Numbered from the stretch's first letter, positions 25,670 through 37,012 are shown. The stretch: DNA of 64,000 nucleotides from Candidatus Binatia bacterium (GCA_035541935.1 DATKMJ010000021.1:42341-106340); one strand, 5' to 3'. The notes: generated from the letters alone by a model not told the origin. Numbers and translations: made by a program.

Positions 25670-28600
25670 TCGGGCGTGTTGCAAGCGATGTCGAGCAGCC
25701 GTGGGCTGCAGACGAGCACGCTCGCCGCTTTCGCCCGGGAGATCGCGACGTTAAAGCGGTTGCGCTCGAAGAGGAACTCCACGTTGCGCGGCACGTCGTC
25801 GCCGCTCGAAGTCGCCATCGAGTAGAAGACGACCGAGGCCTGCTGCCCCTGGAACTTGTCCACCGTCCCGACCTCGACGCCGATCCCTCGATCGTGGAGC
25901 CTCCTCTTGATGAGGCGGCGCTGCGCGTTGTACGGCGCGACGACGATGATCTCGTCATCGGGAAGATTCGACCCGGCTCTCAAACGCTCGATCTGCGCGA
26001 CGATCTCGTCGGCCTCTTCGGCGGAGCTCGCGGAGTTGCCGGCGTGTTCGACCGGGACGAAGTAGAGCCCCGCGAAATCTTCGCCGTACACCGCGACGCG
26101 ATGCTCGAGCGTATCTTTATGCGCGCGGAGACGGCCCTCGTACATCGAATCGGAGATGAAGGCGCAGATCTCCGGCCGCATGCGGTAGGTGACGTCGAAG
26201 AAAATGCCGCGATGAGGCTGCACCGTCTGTTCGTCGCCGAGCAGGTGCTCCAGCACGGAATCGCCGACGTGGAGCGGCTGACTCCCCTGGCTAACCTGCG
26301 CCAGCTGTGACGGATCGCCGAGCAGCACGACGTTCTTCGCGCACGTCGAGACGGCGAGGGCATCCGCGAGCGAGACCTGCCCCGCTTCGTCGACGAACAG
26401 GTAGTCGAAGGATCGATCGAGCTCCTCGCGCGCGAAGAGAAATGCCGTTCCGCCCGCAAGCCGATACGCATCGTCGTAGAACGGCTCGTTCTTCGTCTCG
26501 ACGGCGATGAAGCCGAAGGGCGAGACGTACGCGTCCGATCCGCCCTCTTTGTAGGCGCCGCCGAAGACCATCTCGCGATCGTGCGCGCATTCTTCGATCT
26601 TGCGCAACAGGTTCTGTATCGCCTTATGGCTCGTGCTCGTAACCGCGATCCGCTTCCCGCGAGCGAGCAGATCGCAGATAACCTGCGCGCCGATCGTGCT
26701 CTTCCCGCTTCCGGGCGGCCCTTGCACGAAGAGGTAGCTGCGATCGAGGCGCTCCGCCGCGGCGGTCACCGCCCCGGCGGTGACGGGAGCAGGCTGCAGC
26801 CGCGCTCCGCCGTGCGTCAGACGAGGGTCGGCGCTCGTCAAGAGATCGAACGAAGCCGGATATTCGTCACGCACTCGTCCCGCGAGAAACGAATCCGCAA
26901 TGCGCGCGACGGCGTCTCGCTGCGCCGGATTCGGTAACGGACCCGGCGGAATCAGCTCCTCGATCGCGCGCGCCGCGTCGAGGCTTACCCTCGTCTTGAG
27001 CACGAGGAGGCCGCGGTCTTCGTCTATGCTGAGAATCGTGCCCGCGCTGCGGCCGGTGCGAGGATCGACGACGTTCTTTCCGGGCACAATCTTGTGGAGT
27101 TGCTCCGGGAACGCGTACGTGTATGCCGTGCTGCGATCCACCTTGTACGGCGGATACTCCTCGCGCAGCGTCAAGCCGCCCAGCGCCTCTCGGTCGAACT
27201 CCAGCAGATCGTCGACGTTCTCACAGCGGTCGAAGAACGCCCACCACGCGGGCTTTGCCTCGCGGCGGTGATAGGCGAGGAGGTTGCCGAGCAGGTAGCC
27301 GGCGCGCCGGTCCGGCGTCATCTCCGCATACTCTTGCTCCGTCGCCGGCGCGAGCACGCCGTCGAGCAGCGCGCGTTCGAGATCCGTCCGTTCTTGCTCG
27401 CCGTCATCCGGAGCTTCTCGCTTGCGCCCTTTCCCTTCGTACGGCGGAAACCCGATGCCGAACGTGGCGGCGGCCTCGTCGCGCCGCTCGAGGAGCCAGT
27501 CGCGCAGCCGCTGCGTCGACTCGCAATCGTCGCGATTGTACTCTTCGATGTCGGCGAGAACGCGCGGATCTCGATCGAGCAACCATCGCTCGAACATCAC
27601 GATCGACTGATCGCCCTTCTTGACGCCCGTCTCTCGCACGATGCCGTAGAACCCCTCGACGTTCTTCAGGCCGTAATGCTCTTCCGAGATCACGAGCGTT
27701 TGGCGCACGACGGCAAAGAGATCGACGAAGACCTCGTCGCGCAGCAGATCGTCGATCGCCTCTTCGCGCGTCGCGTGCTGCTGCGCGAGCCGTCGGAGCG
27801 CCGACTTCTCGTAACTCGAATAGTGATAGACGTGCATCGCCGGGTACCGCGTGCGGCGCTCGACGATGAAGTCCACGAGGTCTTCGAAGGCCCGCTTTTC
27901 GTCGGCGCGACTCGTTCCCCAGAAGGCCCGATAGCGCTCTTTCTCGTCCGGCATCCAGCAGCCGAGAAGATACTCGAGGCCTCGTCCCGGTTCGTAGAGC
28001 GGGTCGCCCTCGATATCGAAGAAGACGTCGCCCTCGGCCGGCGCCGGCATTTGACCGAAGCCGAGCGGCGGCGCGTGCTCGACGAGCTCGTAGATCCGTC
28101 CGTCCGTTCGCCCGCGCACCTGGAGGCGCGCCTGGCGGCGCAGCTTCGCGAAGGTCTCCGGGTTCATGCCCTTCGGACGCGCGTCGTCCGGAGCCGCCGC
28201 GAGATCCGTGATACGCCCGATGCCGTCCGCTTCGAACTTGCCGATCTGATCCCGGCGAATTCGCGCGACGAGGCTCACGTGGTCGTCCGCGCGGCGCTGG
28301 GCCTCGCAGGAATCGTTCCAATCGCAGTTCTTGCAGTGTGCGCGTTCGTACGGATACTCGCGCGGCTCCCCGCCGCCTTCGAGTCGGGGATCGTTGACGA
28401 ACTCCAGGAAGCGCTCTTTCAAGCGACGGTAGTATGCCATGTAATCGCGTAGGCGAAACCGTTTCTCTTCGCCGTTGCCCAGGACGACGTAGGCGAACTC
28501 CGGCATCGTCCCTTGCAGGCGGGCGAGGTGTTCGCTGTAGTTGCAGAGCTGCACCAGATACTTTGGCTTTGCGTGAAGGCCGAGTTTCGCATCGATGACT

Positions 28601-29001
28601 TCGTAGCCGTAGGCGCCGAGCCTCGACGGTCTCTCAACGCGCCGCAGGAAATCGGCGTGGCCGAGGAAGCGGCCGTCGAAGAACGTCGCTTGATAGATGA
28701 TGGGGACGCCGCGCTGCATCGCGTCGAGCGTTGCGCGCTCCGCCGTCGCGTAGGCTTCGACGGCGCTCTCGGAGCGTTCGAATTTTTCGACGCCTTCGTA
28801 GAGACGTTCGAGCCGCTCGAGGTGCGCCTGCTCGTGCTCGTCTCCCTTGCGGCGCAGAAGCTCCGCCTGCGGATCCTCGGATTCGCCCCGCGGCCGCAGG
28901 CCGTACGCCACGAGCGCCTCGAGATCGGTGAGCCGTTTACACTCGAGGTAATCGTTGAGATCGCTGGCCGAGTAGATAAACCGCCCGTCTACGCGCTGCA
29001 C
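25576..29001 (-). CDS. TM0106-type RecB nuclease - DEDD exonuclease - SF1 helicase
   Basis: Large DNA-processing protein of 1141 residues with three modules. Residues ~1-260 are a Cas4/RecB-like nuclease with DAKLGLHAKPKYLVQ (the D-x-K and Gln motifs, ~134) and a Cys set (YLECKRL near the start, CKNCDWNDSC at ~223) that could hold an Fe-S cluster. Residues ~325-520 are an RNase H-like DEDD exonuclease (FFDIEGDPL, later EYNRDDCESTQ). Residues ~740-1130 are an SF1/Dna2-type helicase with Walker A GPPGSGKST (~762), Walker B LFVDEAGQ (~869) and NVAISRAK (~1084). DNA repair or defence against foreign DNA are both reasonable. It stands alone on its strand. Confidence 0.9.
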   Translation of the reverse strand: MQRVDGRFIYSASDLNDYLECKRLTDLEALVAYGLRPRGESEDPQAELLRRKGDEHEQAHLERLERLYEGVEKFERSESAVEAYATAERATLDAMQRGVPIIYQATFFDGRFLGHADFLRRVERPSRLGAYGYEVIDAKLGLHAKPKYLVQLCNYSEHLARLQGTMPEFAYVVLGNGEEKRFRLRDYMAYYRRLKERFLEFVNDPRLEGGGEPREYPYERAHCKNCDWNDSCEAQRRADDHVSLVARIRRDQIGKFEADGIGRITDLAAAPDDARPKGMNPETFAKLRRQARLQVRGRTDGRIYELVEHAPPLGFGQMPAPAEGDVFFDIEGDPLYEPGRGLEYLLGCWMPDEKERYRAFWGTSRADEKRAFEDLVDFIVERRTRYPAMHVYHYSSYEKSALRRLAQQHATREEAIDDLLRDEVFVDLFAVVRQTLVISEEHYGLKNVEGFYGIVRETGVKKGDQSIVMFERWLLDRDPRVLADIEEYNRDDCESTQRLRDWLLERRDEAAATFGIGFPPYEGKGRKREAPDDGEQERTDLERALLDGVLAPATEQEYAEMTPDRRAGYLLGNLLAYHRREAKPAWWAFFDRCENVDDLLEFDREALGGLTLREEYPPYKVDRSTAYTYAFPEQLHKIVPGKNVVDPRTGRSAGTILSIDEDRGLLVLKTRVSLDAARAIEELIPPGPLPNPAQRDAVARIADSFLAGRVRDEYPASFDLLTSADPRLTHGGARLQPAPVTAGAVTAAAERLDRSYLFVQGPPGSGKSTIGAQVICDLLARGKRIAVTSTSHKAIQNLLRKIEECAHDREMVFGGAYKEGGSDAYVSPFGFIAVETKNEPFYDDAYRLAGGTAFLFAREELDRSFDYLFVDEAGQVSLADALAVSTCAKNVVLLGDPSQLAQVSQGSQPLHVGDSVLEHLLGDEQTVQPHRGIFFDVTYRMRPEICAFISDSMYEGRLRAHKDTLEHRVAVYGEDFAGLYFVPVEHAGNSASSAEEADEIVAQIERLRAGSNLPDDEIIVVAPYNAQRRLIKRRLHDRGIGVEVGTVDKFQGQQASVVFYSMATSSGDDVPRNVEFLFERNRFNVAISRAKAASVLVCSPRLLDIACNTPDQMALANLLCEFAERATSLAARSPLSTAPLI

Positions 29002-29072
29002 CGCTGAAGTATGCCGTCCCGCGGTGCCATATGCCTGGCAGAGTAGGCCCGAGCAGAGGCTGGGTCAGGCGC

Positions 29073-29975
29073 TCAGGGATAGGATTGGACGCACGCCTCG
29101 GTCGCATCGCTGACCATCGGCTGCATCGTGTACGACTTATTCCCGAACGGGTCGTTTGCCATGTTGTGCCACGCGCAGTAGTCGGCGATCTCGCCGTTGA
29201 CGCCGCTCCAACTGCTGAACGGGAACGGGTCGGTGATCGCCTCGCCGTACTCGTGGCCGGCCATGATCGTCATGCCCTCGGCCTCGCCGCTCTCGTCCGA
29301 CGGCGGCGTGATGATGTTCGCTCCGCACTGCTTCCCGGCGTCGGGCATATACGGAAGGTTGGTGTATGGAAGATCGACCTTCTTCGCGTACGGCGTCTCG
29401 CTGTGATAGCCGCACCAATGCGTGCCGAAGCCCGCCTCGCTACGGTCGTGCGCCGTCGCGACGACGTAGATGCCGTTTGGATCGAAGCCGAAGTGTTTGG
29501 CGCCCTTCAAGGCTTCCGCCGCGATCTGCGCATCGGTCGGCTTCTTCGGGCTCGGCGATTCGTCGTTCCAACTGCCGCCCAGCTGATCCGTTTGGTTGGT
29601 GATGAAGCTCTTCATGCTGCCCGAGAGCTGATAGTACTGCGTCAGAATGTTGCTGTGCGGGCTGCCGCCCATCTTCTTCGTGTACGATTCGAGGAGCGGC
29701 TGCAGTTTATCGGGGTCGCCGTACTTCTTGTAATCCCAGAAGATCAGATAGATCTTCGGATCGACGATCACGGGGCCGCCTTGATACGGCACGTAGGCGA
29801 GATCCGGTCGTATCGCCGCAGCGTCGGAGAGCGTCGGCGCATAGTGCGGGCCGCGCGCGAAGGCGACGCTCGCTTGGCTCGTAGGTATGCTCGGCGCTGG
29901 GTTGCTCGCGTTCGTGCAGCCGGCGGCGAGCACCGCTGCAAAGCAGGCAAGAACTCCGGTACTGCGTGCGATCAT
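29073..29975 (-). CDS. Lipoprotein with HExxE-TDP motif (EXORDIUM-like)
   Basis: Predicted lipoprotein (MIARSTGVLACFAAVLAAGC, Cys20) of 300 residues. The body has VIVDPKIYLIFWDYKKYG, then a C-terminal block MAGHEYGEAITDPFPFSSW followed by GEIADYCAW. The HE-x2-E-x2-TDP plus EI-D-C pattern is one I associate with bacterial relatives of plant phosphate-induced/EXORDIUM proteins and with some putative secreted zinc proteins. A metal-dependent activity is possible but unproven. Its ATG overlaps the stop of the multicopper oxidase gene by 4 bases, so the two are translated together and may share an extracellular, metal-linked task. Confidence 0.7.
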   Translation of the reverse strand: MIARSTGVLACFAAVLAAGCTNASNPAPSIPTSQASVAFARGPHYAPTLSDAAAIRPDLAYVPYQGGPVIVDPKIYLIFWDYKKYGDPDKLQPLLESYTKKMGGSPHSNILTQYYQLSGSMKSFITNQTDQLGGSWNDESPSPKKPTDAQIAAEALKGAKHFGFDPNGIYVVATAHDRSEAGFGTHWCGYHSETPYAKKVDLPYTNLPYMPDAGKQCGANIITPPSDESGEAEGMTIMAGHEYGEAITDPFPFSSWSGVNGEIADYCAWHNMANDPFGNKSYTMQPMVSDATEACVQSYP

Positions 29976-31549
29976 AGCGCCTCTATTTTCGCCATCATCC
30001 CTTGGTCCTCGTGGTCGAGGATGTGACAGTGGAAGACGAACTCGCCGCGGATGACCGGATCGCGGAAGTCCATGAGCATCACGACCTTACCGGGCGAGCC
30101 CTTCGGACCCTCGGAGCGGTGCGGGATGATCACGCTGTCGGCCCAGTGCGGATGCGCGACCTTGACGCCGTTAACGCTCTCAACGGCGAAATGAATCTGG
30201 TGGATGTGGAAATCGTGAATCTCTTGCGTGAGATTCTCCACCGTCCACTCCTCGACCGTGCCGGTGTGCACGACGAACATCGGCGGCGCGCGCAACGAGA
30301 AACTCTTGCCGTTGATGAAGAAGTGCGGCTTGTTGTTCTCGCTGAAGACGACCAGCCGCTTCGCCGACGGCGCCGGCAGGGCTTCCGTATAAACGTTATC
30401 CGGCAGCGGCGAGCCGACGGTTAGCGGGGCCTTCGAGAAGTCGCCGCCCATCCGGCTCTTCGGCGCAACGATATGCGCGAGGTAGAGGTAGGGATCGGCG
30501 TCGCCGTTGGGGCCGCTGTCGTAGCAGAGCGTGCGGAGCTTCGCGTGGCCGCTCGCAGGACCGGTCACGACGAACTCTGCCCGCGCGGCCGGCGGGATCG
30601 TGATCGTGGATTCCGTCAGCGTCGGCGGCGTGCCGTGGTACGTGTCGAGCGCGAAGCCGTCGATGGCGATGATCTGAAATCCGGAGCCGCCGTCCATGTT
30701 GAGGCGCAGCGTCTTGTGGCCGGTTGCGTTGACGACCCGGAAGAACTGTTTCTCGCCCGCCGCGATCGAGATGTCGGGCTGGTGCGCGCCGTTGAGGGTC
30801 ACCGTCAAGCCGTCTTTCGAGGTGCAGGGGTTCGTGTTGCCGTGCATCGGCGCCATCCCGTCCATCATCGGATCGGCGTCGCCGCTCTCGCCCATCGCGC
30901 GCACGATGATCAGGCGCTGCTTCATCTTCGCAAGGCCCGGCAAGTGGTGCTCGAGTCCGTTGATGACGATCGCGCCCGACATCCCGCTCTCGCCCGCCTG
31001 GAAGTTCGCCTCTCCGTGGACGTGCGGGTGGTACCAGTAGAGCCCCGGCTCTTGGTTCTTCGGAATGTGGACGACGTAGCGCGTGCGATGGCCGGGCCGC
31101 ACGAGCGTCGTGAGCACGTCGTCGCCCGGCGCTTGCGGGGAGACGCCGAGTCCGTGGAAGTGGAGGTTTACGTCGTCGCGCATGACCGAGGCGTCCGGCG
31201 AAGGCCCGGTAGCATCCGGCGGCGGCTCCTTCGGTAAATCGTTGCGCAGATCGACGATCAGCGTCTCGCCCGGATTGAGTTCGATCGTCGGAGCGACCGC
31301 GCGCATGCGATCGAACTCGAACTCGGGCTGGCCGGTGGAGCGATTCTCGTTGACGATCAGCGCGACGCGCGCGACGCCGCCGACCGCGCGCACGACCGGC
31401 GGCTCGGGAAGGTCGTTGCCGCCGCCCGCCTGCTGCAGAGACGGCGCCGCAGCGAATTGCGGCAACGAATTGACCGGCCCGCTTACTCTGTCGCCGCAGG
31501 CAACGAGCCAAGCGCAGACGATTATAATTCCGAGGCGTCGTCGTATCAT
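29972..31549 (-). CDS. Multicopper oxidase lipoprotein
   Basis: Predicted lipoprotein (MIRRRLGIIIVCAWLVAC, Cys18) of 525 residues with three cupredoxin domains. All four copper motifs are present: HFHGLG (~128), YWYHPHVHGE (~171), HDFHIHQIHF (~448) and FHCHILDHEDQGMM (~506), the last giving the type 1 Cys with an axial Met. This supports a working laccase, bilirubin oxidase or CueO-like enzyme that oxidises Cu(I), Mn(II) or phenolics at the cell surface. A Met/Asp segment (DADPMMDGMAPMHG) could bind Cu(I). No copper-export gene is nearby. It is upstream of, and coupled to, the HExxE lipoprotein gene. Confidence 0.93.
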   Translation of the reverse strand: MIRRRLGIIIVCAWLVACGDRVSGPVNSLPQFAAAPSLQQAGGGNDLPEPPVVRAVGGVARVALIVNENRSTGQPEFEFDRMRAVAPTIELNPGETLIVDLRNDLPKEPPPDATGPSPDASVMRDDVNLHFHGLGVSPQAPGDDVLTTLVRPGHRTRYVVHIPKNQEPGLYWYHPHVHGEANFQAGESGMSGAIVINGLEHHLPGLAKMKQRLIIVRAMGESGDADPMMDGMAPMHGNTNPCTSKDGLTVTLNGAHQPDISIAAGEKQFFRVVNATGHKTLRLNMDGGSGFQIIAIDGFALDTYHGTPPTLTESTITIPPAARAEFVVTGPASGHAKLRTLCYDSGPNGDADPYLYLAHIVAPKSRMGGDFSKAPLTVGSPLPDNVYTEALPAPSAKRLVVFSENNKPHFFINGKSFSLRAPPMFVVHTGTVEEWTVENLTQEIHDFHIHQIHFAVESVNGVKVAHPHWADSVIIPHRSEGPKGSPGKVVMLMDFRDPVIRGEFVFHCHILDHEDQGMMAKIEAL

Positions 31550-31593
31550 CGCTTCACCGGTGAAGCGGCGCTTCGGTCGGCTGCGGCTTCTTC

Positions 31594-32574
31594 CTACCTG
31601 GCCGTCGCGGGCGTGCCGAGGAAACCGTGATTCGTCCCCGACCCGTCGACGTAGTATCCGACGATCGCGTTATGCATGTTGATTGCGGTCACCACGGTCG
31701 TTCCGGCTGCGTCGGGATCGTCGATCTGTTCCCAAGCGAGGCCGAAGAGCGGATGCGTCAAGATAAACCCGTGCTTGTCGCCGGACTTCGTCGTGTAAAA
31801 TCCGACGATTCGATCGTCGACCGTGATGCCGAGAAACTCCGTGGACGCGGCGCCCGGGTACGAAAACTCCTTATATTTGCCCGCGCTGCTCTTGTAAAGG
31901 AAGCCGACCGTCTGCCCCGAGATCGTCGTGTAGCCGACGATATCGCCGTGGCCGTTGATCGCGGTAGCGACGGTGTTGCTTCCGGTCTTCGGACCGATAT
32001 CTTGGAACTTTCCGTTTCCGATCGTCAGCTCGAACGCACCGTTGCTCGATGGCGTTTGGTAGGTTCCGACGGCGAGGCTGTCGTCGCTCAATCCGAGTAT
32101 CTCGGTGACGCCGTCGCTGCCTTTCGCGTGCGGATCTTCGTACGACACCCAGATCCCGCGCGCGTCGACGTAGCCGTAGATCGAGCCGCTCTTATCCGGT
32201 GCGCAGTAGCCGCAGACCGTCCTCCGGTCGTTTAGGCATGCGGCGATCGTCCATGCGGCCGAAGGGTAGGCGATCGTGCGATAGTTCTTCCCGGCGTACG
32301 GCGGGTAGATGAGGTAGCTTTCGTAGACGGTGGTGTGCGCGCCTGAATAGCCGACGATGCGTCCGTCGTTGTTGATGTCGAGCAGGCGATTGAAATCGGG
32401 ATCGTACGGATCGTCGAGCGTCTTGAAGTTGAACTGGATCCCGGAGCCGCTTGCGGGCGAACCGGAGGCTGCCGGCAGCATCGTTGAGGGAGCAACCGAG
32501 GATGCAGTCGTGCCGCAGGCAGCGAGTAATGCCGCCATGCTAACGATGCAAGCCCAGCGAGCGGCCCGAGTCAT
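31594..32574 (-). CDS. HAF-type repeat lipoprotein
   Basis: Predicted lipoprotein (CIVSMAALLAACG, Cys20) of 326 residues. The chain carries repeated units of the form IN-x-x-G-x-IVGY (LDINNDGRIVGYSG, AINGHGDIVGYTT, ITVDDRIVGFYTT, AINMHNAIVGYYV) spaced by about 50 residues, as in HAF-repeat extracellular beta-propeller proteins. No catalytic motif is visible, and the role is unknown, probably surface binding. The following 72 bases (32575-32646) show only A/T-richer sequence that may hold its promoter. Confidence 0.78.
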   Translation of the reverse strand: MTRAARWACIVSMAALLAACGTTASSVAPSTMLPAASGSPASGSGIQFNFKTLDDPYDPDFNRLLDINNDGRIVGYSGAHTTVYESYLIYPPYAGKNYRTIAYPSAAWTIAACLNDRRTVCGYCAPDKSGSIYGYVDARGIWVSYEDPHAKGSDGVTEILGLSDDSLAVGTYQTPSSNGAFELTIGNGKFQDIGPKTGSNTVATAINGHGDIVGYTTISGQTVGFLYKSSAGKYKEFSYPGAASTEFLGITVDDRIVGFYTTKSGDKHGFILTHPLFGLAWEQIDDPDAAGTTVVTAINMHNAIVGYYVDGSGTNHGFLGTPATAR

Positions 32575-32646
32575 GTGGGAATTATGTCACAAGACGCGCC
32601 GTTAATGCGTCAACGGCGTCAATACGTACGATTAAAAACTCGGGAA

Positions 32647-32988
32647 TTACAGACCGATCTGTCCGAGGTTTCCGATGAAGCGTTGCGTGTTGGGATCGTC
32701 CCACCAGTTCGCGATTCGCGCCTCGAGCTCGGGAAGCAAGCGCAAATTGTTGACGTGCGTCTCAATATTCTCGCGATTTGGCGCCGGCGATTGCATCTCG
32801 GCGTGCAGATCGTCGATCGTGGCGTGCGCCGCGTGCTCCGCAGGTAACGCCGCGTGGAGTTCCTCGCGCGGAAGCAAGGGAAGCAGCGTTTCGGCCTGCG
32901 TGATCAGTTCTTCGCCGGCGACGAGGCCGGTTGCGTCGGCGTCGTTGACGCCCTCGCGAACGTCGTCGAAGCGTCTCTCTTCACTCAT
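32647..32988 (-). CDS. Small acidic helical protein, unknown function
   Basis: Soluble acidic protein of 113 residues, mostly helical by composition (EELITQAETLLPLLPREEL, later NIETHVNNLRLLPELEARI), ending in NWWDDPNTQRFIGNLGQ. No family is recognised. Its start overlaps the stop of the propeller lipoprotein gene by 4 bases (32985-32988), which supports it as a real translated gene downstream of that lipoprotein. Confidence 0.65.
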   Translation of the reverse strand: MSEERRFDDVREGVNDADATGLVAGEELITQAETLLPLLPREELHAALPAEHAAHATIDDLHAEMQSPAPNRENIETHVNNLRLLPELEARIANWWDDPNTQRFIGNLGQIGL

Positions 32989-33992
32989 TTGTCAACCTTA
33001 CTCAGCGATTCGCCGTACGGCTCTGCCGGGGCGTTGGAAAGCAGGAGGATCGGCGCTCCGCCGGGCCACGGGTAAGCCCATAACGCAAAGCGGTTGGCGC
33101 AGAGCCAGTTGCCGCCGACGACGACCGTGCCTTCCTTCTTCGTCAGCGGCGTGTCTTGCGAACCGACGACGAACGGCTGCGGCGTCAAGTCGAAGCGACC
33201 CAGGCACGTGTCGCGCAAGGGCGTGCTGCTCACGACGGTCAAGCCGGCGGTCGAGACCTGGGCTTGATATATTCCGGTAGACTGCGTCTCTTTATAGGCG
33301 CGGTCGGTAATCGCCATGTATTTTCCGTCCCACATGATGCTGCCCGGCGCGTTGATCTTCTGCGCGAAGGCTACGGGAGCGAGCGCGGTGCCCTGATTGG
33401 GAAGCTCGCAGAGATTCGTCGAGCTCCCGGTGCCGAAGACCCACAGGTTCCCCTTATTATCGTAGCCCGGCGGCCAGAGATTGTCGCAGCTCGCGTTCGA
33501 GTACTCGGCCGGCGTGCCGGTCTCGTTCGTAAAGACTTCGATGTTGCCGGGCCCGCTCGGCGTCGAGAAATCGGCGACCGCGAGGTTCCCGGTCTTCGAG
33601 ACCGCGCAGCCGATCGGCGAGCCGTCGGTCGTCAGCGTCGCGGTCGGAGTGCTGACGCCGTGGGCGTATTCGACGATGGTCGAGCCGCCGTAGTTCGCGA
33701 TCCAGACGTTGCCGTCGGCATCCACGCACTGGCCGTAGGGCTTGCTAAATCCGGTGAGCTGGCCTTGCAGCACGAAGTTCGGATAGGTGTAGACGTAGAC
33801 GTCGTCCGTCGCCCAATCCGAGATGTAGAGCAGCTTCTTCTGCGTGTTCGCGCCGCGTAGCATCCAGGATCCGCCGCGATCGTGATGCGTCGCGGTCGGC
33901 GCGAACGCTTGGACTACACCGGTAGGCGAGCCGCCGCCGCAACCCGCGAGGAGGGCGGCCGTAACGCACGAAGCACGCGCGAAACTCTCCAT
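32985..33992 (-). CDS. NHL-type beta-propeller lipoprotein
   Basis: Predicted lipoprotein (ASCVTAALLAGCG, Cys18) of 335 residues. It has propeller blades of the NHL/SMP-30 kind: LLYISDWATDDVYVYTYP, GQCVDADGNVWIANYGGST and GCAVSKTGNLAVADFS. The segment IVEYAHGVSTPTATL is nearly the same as IVEYAHGNSTPIATL in the lipoprotein at 46538, so the two are paralogues. It may bind a ligand at the cell surface; no lactonase metal ligands were identified. It is the first gene of a pair with the small acidic protein. Confidence 0.82.
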   Translation of the reverse strand: MESFARASCVTAALLAGCGGGSPTGVVQAFAPTATHHDRGGSWMLRGANTQKKLLYISDWATDDVYVYTYPNFVLQGQLTGFSKPYGQCVDADGNVWIANYGGSTIVEYAHGVSTPTATLTTDGSPIGCAVSKTGNLAVADFSTPSGPGNIEVFTNETGTPAEYSNASCDNLWPPGYDNKGNLWVFGTGSSTNLCELPNQGTALAPVAFAQKINAPGSIMWDGKYMAITDRAYKETQSTGIYQAQVSTAGLTVVSSTPLRDTCLGRFDLTPQPFVVGSQDTPLTKKEGTVVVGGNWLCANRFALWAYPWPGGAPILLLSNAPAEPYGESLSKVDK

Positions 33993-34001
33993 GCGCGGTT
34001 C

Positions 34002-34166
34002 TTAACGATCGTTAGTGCGCTTCCATGCCGTCGCGCGCGTCGACGGCCCAAATTTGCGCCTCGGTCTTCTCCATCGGCCGGACGTGGACCATCCATCCGA
34101 AGCGCGCGCCCGGGGCCGAATCGCTGCGCTCGCGACGACGAGCGCGGCGACGATGGAGCGCTTCAT
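34002..34166 (-). pseudogene. Possible frameshifted small exported protein
   Basis: ATG at 34166 opens with a signal-peptide-like MKRSIVAALVVASAA, but this frame then becomes arginine-rich and stops at 34002. One frame over, the sequence reads FGWMVHVRPMEKTEAQIW and ends in a nearby stop (34012), which looks more like protein. A single frameshift near 34120 would join a signal peptide to that sequence. The rest of the 200-base gap between the propeller lipoprotein and the Fur gene shows nothing else. This is weak evidence. Confidence 0.2.
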
Positions 34167-34191
34167 GCGCCGAGCAAAGCGGAAGCCTGCG

Positions 34192-34611
34192 TCAGGCGCT
34201 GCAGGCGGCGCAGCATCCCTCGAACGTCACGCGTTCGCTTTCGATGCGCACGCCGTGCTGTTCGGCGAGCGCCCGGATGGTGCGCGATGGAATCGCGTAG
34301 GCGACGTCTTCGATCTCGCCGCACGCCGTGCAGCGGAAGTGCGCGTGCCGCGGGCCCGCCGGCTCGTAAGCGGCCGAGTCGGCGCCGGGGACGCGCAGCT
34401 CGGAGATGAGGCCGAGAGCGACGAGGCGCTCGAGGCCGCGATAGACGGTCGAGAACCCAATCCCGGGCTGCCGTTTGAGCGCCTTTCCGTAGATTTCCGA
34501 GGGCGTGAGATGGCGGCCGATTCCGCTCGCGCCGATGATGTCGAAGATCAGCCGGTAGTTCTTCGGAAGCGACGGCTTTCGCGGGGCTCGCGCGCTATTG
34601 ACGCCGGCCAT
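34192..34611 (-). CDS. perR: Fur-family repressor, PerR-like
   Basis: Metal-dependent transcription repressor of the Fur/PerR/Zur family, 139 residues. The DNA-binding half is LTPSEIYGKALKRQPGIGFST followed by VYRGLERLVALGLI; the dimer half has FRCTACGEIEDV and ends ERVTFEGCCAACSA, so both structural-zinc Cys pairs are present. HAHF gives the His ligands. The gene is divergent from katG, with a perfect palindrome between them, which is the classic layout for a peroxide sensor (PerR) controlling catalase. Fur or Zur identity cannot be excluded from sequence; the name rests on context. Confidence 0.88.
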   Translation of the reverse strand: MAGVNSARAPRKPSLPKNYRLIFDIIGASGIGRHLTPSEIYGKALKRQPGIGFSTVYRGLERLVALGLISELRVPGADSAAYEPAGPRHAHFRCTACGEIEDVAYAIPSRTIRALAEQHGVRIESERVTFEGCCAACSA

Positions 34612-34634
34612 TTAGGGCGGTATCCTGCCAAATG

Positions 34635-34655
34635 TGAGAGTGACCTTCACTCTCA
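34635..34655. promoter_or_regulatory. Fur/PerR-box-like palindrome between perR-like gene and katG
   Basis: TGAGAGTGA-N3-TCACTCTCA is a perfect 9-bp inverted repeat with a CCT spacer, in the 119-base divergent region. Fur-family boxes are A/T-biased palindromes of about this size (19-21 bp) with TGA at the outer ends, which fits. The position could control both genes. Confidence 0.6.
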
Positions 34656-34688
34656 TTTCGTTCGCCGGCGAGCCGCAGGCTCCCCTAG

Positions 34689-36935
<2,247 letters not shown>

Positions 36936-36942
36936 CGTAGAT

Positions 36943-36967
36943 CGTGACGGCGCGTTACGGCGTCACG
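36943..36967 (+). terminator. Possible katG terminator hairpin
   Basis: CGTGACG (36943-36949) can pair with CGTCACG (36961-36967) around an 11-base loop, starting 7 bases after the katG stop. There is no clear T-run, so this is only a candidate. Confidence 0.35.
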
Positions 36968-37012
36968 GGAATGGAGAGTCGCGTCGCAGCGATGGACGCC
37001 GCGCTCGCCGAG

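Noticed and set aside
27094..28452. 452-residue plus-strand frame opposite the nuclease-helicase
   Set aside because: No recognisable motif; it mirrors codon bias of the real gene on the minus strand.
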